Source: Trichosporon coremiiforme (taxonomy: Eukaryota > Basidiomycota > Tremellomycetes > Trichosporonales > Trichosporonaceae). Taken from it: a stretch of DNA of 64,000 nucleotides. The position numbers and the translations under genes are program-made. Below, one piece after another: positions 45,188 to 55,700 of the stretch. The notes beneath the pieces were generated by a model, which was given only the letters and a program-made list of their open reading frames with translations, did not search any database and had not been told where the DNA came from. Location: positions 1,653,034 to 1,717,033 of the forward strand of contig BCJJ01000005.1 in NCBI GenBank assembly GCA_039545355.1, read 5' to 3'. Position 1 is the first letter of the stretch. Each line of letters opens with the position of its first letter.

Positions 45188-48007
45188 ATGTTCTCTCGTG
45201 GCTCGTCGACCCCGCCGATCGACCTCGATGACGCTCACCTCGAAGTCACCGTCACGCCGTCGGCGTCCGCGTTCTACGCCGGAGAGACCTTCTCAGCTGT
45301 CATCACCTTGAGAAACACGCGCATTCCCCCTCACCTGCGCTCACTCGATGGCACCGTGCAGTCTTCGACGTCGCGCCCCCATCCCACGCATTTGTTACCG
45401 CTGCAGAAGCGATCACCGAGTAACGCAGCGAGCCCAGCCAGTCCCGGTACCCCGACGTTCTCCCCGGATGGGAAATGGAGAGGGGAGCATGCTCGCAGAC
45501 CGAGCGGTATGGGCCACACACGCCGTAGCCAGAGCTTGGCCCTCGACAAGAGCGTCAGCTCGCAGGAGATGATCTGGGCCTTGGGAGGCGGTGATCGGTC
45601 GGGTAAGTGGGATCTGCAGCGCTAGCGCTGGTGACAAACTAACCCGCAGAGCCGTCGACGCCTCTGCCCCCGCCACTACCGACGCGCCGGACACCGACTA
45701 TCCCCTTATCGCACCCGCACGCGCGCAAGATCTCAGTCGCAAGCACGGCGGCTTTCAACTCGCCCAATCCAGACGACTCCAGATTCCCGCCGTCCACGCC
45801 TCCACTTCAGAGTGACAGCGAGACATCAACGGAGTTACGATCAGGCAGCTCGGAGCGTCTCGATTCGTTCAAAGGATCATCGCCGCTAGACGTCTCGCGC
45901 AATTCTGTGCGACCTTCTCCGAGCCCGACTCCGTCATTACCCAACGTTGCGGAGGAGCCACCTACACGGCCAACGCCGAGGTCATCACCGGTGAAGGATC
46001 CAGGACGATTATTCACGCCAGACCTGCCGTCGCCTGCAGGGTCGCCTGGAGTGCCGTCCCCTGCATCGATGCACTCGACGCTGTCCATCGGAAGTGACCG
46101 ACGGCGGCAACGACCATTGCATGCCCGCTCTCCCACCTACCACCACACAGCCTTCGGAAACATCGATGCTCCGCCTCTTCACCCTCAGCTGCGGACGAAG
46201 CCCGTCTCTCAGGTAGGAACGACTACGGTGTTGTGGGCGCACACGCGCCTCATCGCGCGTTTTGCCCCTTCTGCGTCATACATCCCTCCTGATCCACTAC
46301 TTCCTCTGCGATCTCGACTGTTACATCAGCCCATCGGCTCCGGGTCGCTGATTCCCTCGAGCGAGCAGGACAAGAGCACGTTAGGATCGCGATGGGCGCT
46401 GAACTTTGGGACCGGTACCATCGGCCACCAGACCCGCCCCAGTCTTACCGGCAGCCTGTTCGGGTTGGCGAAGAGTATGGTCGGCGGTGCAGCGGGTGGC
46501 AGTCTAGAGGAGGAGAGGAGACGTGTGTGGAACACACATGACCTGCCTGTTCTGGAGACGACTAGGAGCCTGATGGGCGTCGACATCAAGCTCGGGGAAG
46601 GCGAAACGAAACAGTGTGAGTAGCTGCTCGGATGGCTACATCAAGCTGACATTACAGATGAGTATACTCTGCAGCTACCGACATCGCTCCCTCCAGCGTT
46701 CAAGGGCAAGGCCATGCGCTTCTCCTATGAGCTTGTCATCTCGCTGAACGTGTCCCTGCCCGGAGGAGGAAAGCGCCAACGGACGAAGGAAATCTCTGTT
46801 CCTGTAAGGATATGGCCCAACGTGTCGCTGCCGCATCCGCTCAGCACGTACAACATTCTGGACCCTGTCATTCAGACAAAGGAGGAGGGCGCGATTGTGG
46901 AACAGACGCCGGACGCGAAGACGCCATTGTCACGGCGGCGCAACACCGGCCCGAAAGAGCCGCCCCAGCCGAAACCCGACTCGCTCGCTGCCTATGCCCG
47001 GCAGCTCATGGACACGGTTGAGGCGGCGGCCGACGGACACATCCCCGTGCCGCCTTCGCCTAGCAAGCCGTTCAACCCCTTGAGACCGAAGACGTCGACC
47101 AGAACGAACAAGTCGTCGACGAAGGCAAACTTTTTTCTCTCGCCTGAGCCTGAACGAACACAGGTCCGCTCGCGCTCGACCAGCATTGTGGCTGGTGACG
47201 ATGAGCTCGTAGAGGAGACGCAGAAGTGCGGCGAGATTGTGCAGATCCTGTCTCGTCACAGCCCAAAGGGTAAGTTTTGGTGACGCCACATGCGACTGAC
47301 GTTCAGCCTCTTTCGACATCACGAAGGATGGCGAGGTCGTCGCTGTCCTAACGCTGATCAAGACGGCGTACAGGCTTGGAGAGACGGTGACCGGCGTCGT
47401 AACATTCAACGAGCCGAAGGCGACCGGCCGCGTGATCAAATTCTCGGCCTACCTCGAGACTCACGAGCTGATCCCGGAGACGCTGCTGCCGCCGAGTGCG
47501 AGCGAGGCGGGGCGAGTGAAGCAGCCAGACCTGCGGCGCGTGCACGCCGAGTTCCGCTCCAGTTACGCCGTGCACACGTCGCGCACACCTTTCAGCCTCG
47601 ACATTCCATCGGACGCGACACCCGCCTTCGGGTTAGTCGCGGGCAGCGCGGGGCGGCACGGCGGCCTGGAGTGGCGGCTCAAGCTTGCGTTCCTGGTTGC
47701 GACGCCCCAGGAGTTTGACGCAGACGAGTACTCCGAGGAGGACTACGCTGCGCTCGAGGCGTTAGAGTCAGTGGACGAGCCACCGCCGCCGAAGCTGTTA
47801 GCTGAACCCGAGGTGCTCTCATTGGTGCCAGTAGAGGGCGACTGCGACAACGGGCCGTACACTGCGGCACCGGGTCTCGCGCCGTACTTTGTCCGCGATG
47901 GCGAGTGGAGCGAGAGCGAGACGCAGACGGTCCAGTGCGAGGTGCCCATTCAGGTGCTCGCGGGAAACACAGCGTTTGTCGTTAGACCAAGCAACTTTGC
48001 GGTTTAG
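45188..48007 (+). CDS. RGP1: Rgp1-domain protein, Ric1-Rgp1 GEF complex subunit
   Basis: Exons 45188-45602, 45650-46615, 46658-47269 and 47307-48007 encode 897 residues; introns are 37-47 nt. With Ric1, Rgp1 forms the guanine-nucleotide exchange factor for Ypt6/Rab6 at the Golgi. The protein has an arrestin-like N terminus (LEVTVTPSASAFYAGETF, then VITLRNTR), a Ser/Pro-rich insert from about 50 to 400, a middle part with YEYTLQLPTSLPPAFKGK and MRFSYELVISLNVSLP, and the conserved C-terminal Rgp1 region from about 664: FDITKDGEVVAVLTL, KTAYRLGETVTGVVTF, RTPFSLDIPSDATPAF and GGLEWRLKLAFLV. It ends with QCEVPIQVLAGNTAFVVRP. It is longer than yeast Rgp1, mainly through the disordered insert. Confidence 0.93.
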
Positions 48008-49295
48008 CGCGGGGCTTCAGTTTAGCAACATAGATGCATTCCATTAGACATATGGTGCGAGTAGCGAGAGGCAAAGGAGTAAACTAGATTCTGAGTTCAC
48101 GTCAGCAACACATCCCTTCACACAAGAAGAGAGAGAGGAGGGATTTCAGAGAACCTGGAAACAGCATAGCCGCTTGGGCTGATACAGATGGCACTTCCTA
48201 TTTTTCACAGATGTTGTCATCACAGTGTGACGCTGAGCGCCGAGAGGAGAGGGGCGGAAACTTACAAGTTGAGAGGAAGTTGCCAGGACCGAACAAACTG
48301 GCAGCACACAAGTCGAGGACAGAGCAAACACAAGAGTGCACCGGACCAAAATTCTTGGCCCATGAGGCCCTGGTTATGTACGCGCCGCGCCGGGCCTCGC
48401 ACCAGCTGGCCAGGTGGTCCATGCGTGTGTGCCGTCGATCATGCAGTTAGTTGCCGCCACACTGACTGAATAGGCACATATCTCCGCAGTACCAGCGATA
48501 TTCCCGTCCCTTGGTTGTTCGACTCCCTTGGTAGCCCCTTGGTGGTTAGTCTGGCCGCGTAGGCGGGATCTCGATTGGTCGCGCCGGTCGCAGTCCGCAC
48601 CACAGAGAGCGCTCACCCTGCCATGGACGCTGGCTGGCTCGCACCAAGGGAGCTTCGCGCCTAGCGGAGGTCATGAGAAGTCCGAGGCACCAGCAATAGT
48701 ATATAAACGAAAAATGCAACCAAAACCCGGATTCTTCACCTTATCGACGACGAACCGTATTGCCGTCGCCCCTACGATGGGGGACGACTTGCTACCACTT
48801 GGCATCGGTTCTGATCGTAGAGCAACTTACCTCATAATCGCTTCGCTTCCTTTACTACTATACCGTGGATGGACGGAGTTTCATGAGGGGTAGACATTTT
48901 TCTTCTCTTCCGCTGGACTTGTATTTTCTATGAACCTCTTTGCTTCCTGCTTCCCGCTCCCTTCCTCCTTTGGTGTTTGGCTGACTGACTGTTTGGGAGC
49001 GGCTGCTTGTGTGACGGGTTCTGGAACGTTTGTGTGCTTGTTTGCATGTCCTCCGTCTGAGCTCCAGACTGTGCTCGTCAGCCCGCTTGTATCGAAAAGC
49101 TAATCGGGTCAGACAACGAAGCTGGAGCGGAATCAGATCTATGACGCGAGCCTTCCTCGCCTACCATGTCTTCCCCGCCTCCACCGGGGTCACATGTGCG
49201 GGGTCGTCCGTGTAACGGGTATCACAGCGCACGCAACCATCCATATAACAAAGCGCCTTCCTCATCAGCGCCCACTCTATCGCACAAGACGCGCA
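48008..49295. other. Intergenic between RGP1 and the GH92 gene
   Basis: 1.29 kb with no supportable gene. TATATAAA at 48699-48706 lies about 590 bp upstream of the GH92 start, so it would imply a long leader or mark another transcript. The last 400 bp before GH92 are C/T-rich. Confidence 0.45.
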
Positions 49296-52028
49296 ATGTC
49301 GAAGGTACCGACCCCGAAGCGGCGCACGAGCCCGCCCCCGCGGGTCTCGGAGACAACGCACCTGAACACTGGCAAAGGGGCACCGCCCCCCGCCCCGTTC
49401 AGGAGGAAGACGACGGCGACGGCTCTCGTCTATGGAGTGCTCTTAGGCTTCCTCTACTTCGCAATCAACAAGTATCAGGACGGCTGGACGCTGAATACGG
49501 TTCTCAATGGAGAAGTGAAGGGCCATGCACCGTTCGATGACGGGCGCAAGGAGACCGCGCCCCGCGAGTTCGTCAAGCCCGTTAGCGACGCCCTGTTCCA
49601 TACCAACGTCATGCTCGGTAATGACGGGTGAGTCGCCACCAACCTCCGTACTCATAGCTGGCGGTCTCCTGAGACTAGCTTACACCAGACCCGAGCCGGA
49701 CCTCTCTGGCGGCATGATCCCCGCCGTCGCACCGCCATTCGCGATGACGCGGTGGACACCGCAGACGCGCCTGAACTGTGAGTTGTGAGGTTTGCCATGA
49801 GCTAACGGCAGACGTCTCGATGTGCCCGTACAACCAGACGGATACGGCCCTCTCGGGTTTCATCGGCACGCACCAGCCTGCGGTGTGGATGGGTGAATCA
49901 GGCCCCGTGCAGGTGCACGCCGGCATCGGGCCGGTCATCACCGACTTCCTGCAGCGTGCAATGCCCTTCCAGCGCAGGAACGAGTACGCTAGCGCCAACT
50001 ACTACTCTAACCTGCTGCACGGGTACCACGGTGACGTGCGTGCTGAGCTGTCCGCGACGAGCCGTGTTGGCCATCTCCGCTTCACGTTTCACTCGAACTC
50101 ACACCGCGTCGACCCCTACGTCGTGCTCGACGCGAGCCGCAGGAGTGCGTTCACGAACGACCCGAACAACGTGACTTACCCCCTCGGGTGGGTGCGCGTC
50201 GACTCGGAGCGTAACGAGATCTACGGCTGGAACGATGAGCGTCAGGAGTGAGCTTTGCAGACATGTCTGAGCTAACGTGCAGCAAGATTCTCCTCTCCGA
50301 GGAGATCCCAGCAAAGGGGTTCAAGGGGTACTTTGTCGCGCGCTTCAGCGAGCCGATCGCCAAAGGCGGCATCACGTGCAACGGTCTGCCGTACGCTGGT
50401 CTCGAGGCGGAGAGCAATCTGCTGAGCGGGTGGGCGACCTTCCCTCGCGACACAAAGTCGGTCGACGTCCGCATCGGCGTCTCGTTCATCAGCATCGAGC
50501 AGGCGCGGCGCAACATTGACCTCGAGATTCCTGATGATCAGACTCTGGCGCAGACGTCGCGGCAGACGCGCGAGGCGTGGGCCGAGAAGCTCGACCGGCT
50601 CACCGTGTCTGGCGCCACGCCCCAGAACAAGACGGTGCTCTACACTGGCTTCGCGCATACGCTCGTGTACCCTTACGAGGTGTCTGAGAACGCGGGCACC
50701 AAGGACCAGCCCAAGTGGAAGTACTACTCGGGATATCTGGACAAGATTGTGTCTGGCGTGAGCTACTCCGGGTACAGCATCTGGGACACGTTCCGTGCCA
50801 CTACCGCGTGGCAGCTGCTCGTCGCGCCCGAGCGCTCCGGTCCCATGATCCAGAGCATGCTCCAGGACTACGTGCAGGGTGGCTGGATGCCGATGTGGAA
50901 AAACATTGTCGAGACGAACATCATGGTCGCGACGCATGCGGACAGTATCGTCGCGCAGGCGCTGAACGCGGGCGTGACCGGATTCGACAAGGCACTCGCG
51001 TACGCGGCCGTCATGAAGAACGCGTTCGTGCCGCCCGACCACGACGAAGAGATCCGATACTGGGACAGGCAGCAGCACACGCCGCAGGAGGTGCGCGCCG
51101 GCCTGACAGAGTACATGAAGAACGGCTGGGTCGCGAACGACCGGCACAGCGAGGCCGGCTCGCGCACACTGGACTACGCGTACGATGACCACGCTGCTGC
51201 GATTGTGGCTCGTTTCAATGGCGACGAGCACAACGCGACCCTCCTCGAGAAGCGGTCCAAGAACTACAAGAACATCTGGAACAGGCGGACCGGCTTCATG
51301 GAGGCCAGGAACGAAGACGGGTCCTGGGCCAGCGAGTGGGAGGGCTGGTGCGAGGGCGACCACTGGGCGTACAGTCTGACTGTGATGGTGAGTCGAGCAG
51401 CCGCGGGGCCGCTTCAGGCTGAGTCGAATACCCCACGAGCTGACACGCAGCACGACGTTCCCGGCCTCGTCGAGCTCATGGGTGGCAAGGACAAATTCGA
51501 GAGGTTTGCCGATGCGCACTTTGACGGCGGCCACAATCTGCACACGAACGAGCCGAGTCACCACATTGTAAGCTTCAGATTCATCGTCCCAGCTGACCTC
51601 AGCCCTACGTCTACGCCCTGGCCGGCATCCCCTCCAAGACGCAGCACTGGGCCCGCTCCCTAGCCGAGAGCGAGTACAACCACACCGCTCTCGGCCTGAG
51701 CGGCAATGAGGACTGCGGGCAGATGTCGGCTTTCTATCTCTTCACAGCTCTAGGCTTTTATCCTGTCGACCCAGCGTCGGGTCAATACGTAATCGGCGCG
51801 CCTCTGTTCGACAAGCTCGAGCTCCGCCTCCCAGAGGCGGAGTGGACGCCTGGCGGTACGCTGAAGGTGCGCGCGAGGGGAGTCAGTGACACGAAGCAAT
51901 ATGTGAAGGGTCTGGAGGTTGATGAGAAACCGTGGCGGAGGATCACGATTGGACACAAGGATATCATGAAGGGAGCCAAGTTGAGGTTTGGGATGGCGAA
52001 GGAGCCGCAGAAGTGGCCCGAGAAGTAG
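49296..52028 (+). CDS. Glycoside hydrolase family 92 alpha-mannosidase, type II membrane protein
   Basis: Six exons, 49296-49627, 49689-49777, 49812-50247, 50283-51387, 51451-51567 and 51603-52028, encode 834 residues. GH92 enzymes are Ca2+-dependent exo-alpha-mannosidases, mostly alpha-1,2, that invert configuration. A basic cytosolic tail (TPKRR, FRRK) precedes one hydrophobic helix at about 40-57 (TATALVYGVLLGFLYFAI), giving a luminal or extracellular catalytic part. Conserved blocks include GGMIPAVAPPFAMTRWTPQT, GFIGTHQPAVWMGE, YSGYSIWDTFRATTAWQLLV, GGWMPMWKNIVETNIM, TLDYAYDDHAAAIVA, GFMEARNEDGSW, LHTNEPSHHI and the signature LGLSGNEDCGQMSAFYLFTA with catalytic acidic residues. A Golgi or cell-surface role in trimming N-glycans or mannan is likely. 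It converges on the histidine kinase, with 754 bp between stops. Confidence 0.95.
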
Positions 52029-52782
52029 TCCTGAGAAGTAAGCAACGATTGTAGTTGTGCATATGTAAGAAGTCGAATACCCGATGGGCCCTTTGTAGCA
52101 CTTGGGGCCAGGCTAGAGTCATGCTGGCCCTTTGGTCAGTGCTACTAGCCTTTTGGTCAGCGACGGCCGAGCCGAGTAGCGCAATCATGTAGCCTCAGTT
52201 CAGAGACCCGGGCAGCAGCACGGCGAGCGCTGAGCTGATCATGTTGTCGCGGCATGCCGACCTCTTGTGACTCGGGTCTCGAGGGATGTCAATCTCCACG
52301 ACCTGACACCGGTCCGATATCTAATCATCGTCCATCTCTCCCACGTTCCGACCTACGTAAAGGCACAAAGCTCCAGCCTCGGTCATTCCCTACGCAATCC
52401 CAGTTTAAATGGACATGTGCATATACCTAAAGCTTATCGGGGGCGCGTGGGGGCAACCCTCGGGACAACACTTACTCCCCCTTACATCCCCCTTCTCAGG
52501 CTGTAATGAACAAGAATGAATGGAATCAGTGGTTAAACGTAATGCTCTATCTCTGCATTGTATACACATTATACTGTCTCTACGAGGTTCGTACACATGT
52601 GATGATAGTTGCTGGGCTACAGTGGTAGGATTCTCTAGATGTGGATGGATAGGTGACTTGTATCATTCTTCTGACGTATTCGTACAGTGTTGTTGTGTCT
52701 CGAGATTGTCCGCGGAACATGCCTCTTCTCCTTCTCCTGCTCCAGCGACGGGTACGTCGTGCCGCAGACGATTTTGCGCGCC
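52029..52782. other. Convergent intergenic region GH92 / histidine kinase
   Basis: 754 bp between two stop codons, holding both 3' ends. It is AT-richer than its flanks near 52.5-52.7 kb. No gene or repeat was seen. Confidence 0.5.
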
Positions 52783-55700
52783 CTAGAACCCGATTTTCTT
52801 GAACAGCACGTCCAGCGACGACAGCGACACCGGTTTCACGAGGTACCCGTCCACACCCGCGTTGAAGGCGGTGCGCTTGTCGTCGCTCGTCGCGAGCCCC
52901 GTCAGCGCAAAAATTTTGACGTGTGTCGGGTCGTGGGCGCGGCTCGACTTGGGCGGGTCTCGCGCGCGAGGCCCGTCCTCAGCGTTACTGGTGTCTGCGC
53001 CCTTGCCCGAGATCTCGTTGCCCATGAGCTTGGGCTTGCTGTCGCCGTTTGGCGACTTGACGCAGTGCCGCCGCGACGCCTCGATCGTGCGGATCATGCG
53101 TGTCGCCTCGAGCCCGTCCATGATCGGCATGTTGATGTCCATCAGAATCACGTCCCAGTGCGATGGTGGCGTCTCGCGGAACAGCTGCACGCCCTTCGCG
53201 CCGTCGACGGCCTCCGAGTGGCTGAAGCCCTTTTTGCGCAGGAAGGCTGTCAGGACACGCCGGTTAATCGCATTGTCCTCGACGACCAAGACGCGGGGGC
53301 GGCTCTGCCGTCGCAGTGCAGCGAGGGCCGGTGTCATGGTGACCGCGCGCAGCATGGCACCGCCATCGCCGAGGGGGACGGTCGAATTGCAGGAAGCCGA
53401 TGACCCAGGAGAAGACTCGGCTGAGGCGAGACTGGAGCGTTCGTCAGGTGGAGGGCTGTCACCGTTGATTTTCTGGCCGTCGTAGGTGGTCCCGCGCGAT
53501 CCGAGTGGCGGCCGGACGGGGCGTCGGCTGCCCTTAGCCTGCTCCGAGTGACGGCGGCTCAGCATCGTTTGCGCGTTGGACTGGGGATGGTTCAGCACGC
53601 TGAGACCAGGGGTGTCCTTCATCCTCGGGTGGTTCGTCAAGTTCAGAGGTTCGGGGGTTCCGAGTCGGTCGCCGTTGCCGTTCGCCATCGAGGACTGGGC
53701 GGCACGGGCCGACATGCTAGGCGGCATGTCTAGCGCACTGGCGTCGAGGATAGACTCTGTGGGCGGCGCCGTGCCATTCGAACGCGACCTCTTCAACCAC
53801 TGGACCGCCTCCTGCATCTCCTTCATGAACATGCACGGCGCGAGAGGCTTGTGCCACAGCCCGATGTAGCCCTCCGCCGCTGCGATCTGCCGGATAGCTT
53901 CCTTGTCCTGACCCTTAATCGAACTGAGGACCATGAGAGCTCGGCTACGCAGGACGTCCACGATTTCGGGGATGAGGGCGTACGTCTCGTTCGCGATAAC
54001 AATGTCAGCCTGGCGCAGGTCGTCAACGATGTCGAAACCAAGGGCCGTCGAGTACTGCGTCATGACCTCGGAGAGTAAGCGGTGCCCGCGGTGGTCGGGG
54101 CTGAGACCGATGAAGGCGACAGAGAAACCGTCCCCGAGCTCGGGGTCGAAGGTAGTCATGATCGGGTTCGACTTGTTAAGTTCGTCCTGCTCGTTCGCGT
54201 CCAGAAGATCAACCTCAAACGTGACCTTGATTTCGGTACCGACGCCTTCGGCCGACCAGACTTCAAGGTTGCCGTTCATGCCCTCGGATCGGACGATTGT
54301 GTTGACGATCGCAAGACCGAGGCCGGTTCCAGGCTGCAGAGGGTTCTCCTGGGAGAAGGGCTGGAACAGCTGGTCCTTCAGGAACGACTTGCTGATACCC
54401 TTGCCCGTGTCAACGACACTAAGTTCGAGCGGGATACGTCGAGCGTTGGGCGGGTGCGGCAGCTCCCGCAAGGCAACCTGAACGTATCCCTCCTTAGTGA
54501 ATTTGACCGAGTTACCGTACAAGTTCATGATAATGCGGCGAAGGCCACCTGGCTCGCAAACGACGTTCCAACCACCCTGCCTGAACCCGATCTCCAGAAC
54601 TGTCTCGACGTTGGCGAGGTTGCTACTGATGTTCATGCGCTGGTCGTGAGGCACGAGACCCATGGGCACAGGGGCGTAGTACGATCCGAGATCAGAGTCG
54701 GCCTCGCCCATTTGCATTAACCGGGCTCGTTGACCGAGCCAGCAGCTCTCCACCGTCGAGTGAAGAAGCTCGGCAAGGTTGACAGTCTGCTTCTGGATCT
54801 GCCAGCGCACGTTCGTTCCGTTCTTCGAATCGGCGCTAAGCTTGGTGAAGTCGAGGACGTGGTTAACCGTGTCGATAAGCTGAAGACCACAGGTGCGAAC
54901 AGTGGAAAGGAAGGCTTCCTGGTTCGCGTCAAGCTTCGTGTCGGTGAGAAGCTCGGCGGCGGCGAGGATACCATGCAGCGGTGTGCGCAGCTCGTGGCTG
55001 ACCGAGGAGATGAGGACACTCTTGGAACGGTTGGCGAGCGCCATGCGACGCTGGAGGACGGCGGACAGGATGATGACACCGATGGCGCGCAGGAACTGCA
55101 GCTCGTACCCCTCCAGGAACTGCTTCCCCTTGTCGTGCGTGTGAGCACAGATCATGGCGAAAGGCTGCTGGTCCATGTCGAGCAGGGGCACGACCATGCC
55201 GTACTTGAGCGACGGAGGGAAGACGTATCGGATCCAGGTCGGCACGATGTTTTCATAGATGCGTCCATCGCGGTTCTCCTCGAGGAACTTGGACATGCGC
55301 TGGTGCTCTTCGGCAGTGAGGGGGCGAGTGCGTGGCTCGTCCGGCCCGGTTGACGCCAGGATGGGGAAGGCAATGACGGCTCCAAACGACTCGGCCATCT
55401 CGAACCCAGACGCTCTGGAACCAGAGAACGGGTTCGCATGGTAGACCGCGTGCTGGTTACCGAGGGCGTCGGTGCTCTGAAGCCGCTCAAACTGGCTGAT
55501 GTCGAGGATGCTGCAGCCGTCGAGGTCAAGCGTCTTGCTGATGAGCTTGGCGGCACGCGAGTAGACCTCTGACATACGCGACGTAGTCGTTAACGCAGAT
55601 GTGTTCAGCTTCTCGTCGATGGTGAGGCAATCTCGAGCAAACTTTTCCATCGAGGTCTGAATCTTGCCACGAGTGCGCAGCTGGAGCTTGTCTCGCCAGA

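Noticed and set aside
50272..51564. A 430-codon open frame antisense to the GH92 gene
   Set aside because: It coincides with exon 4 of a well-supported enzyme and has no recognisable features.
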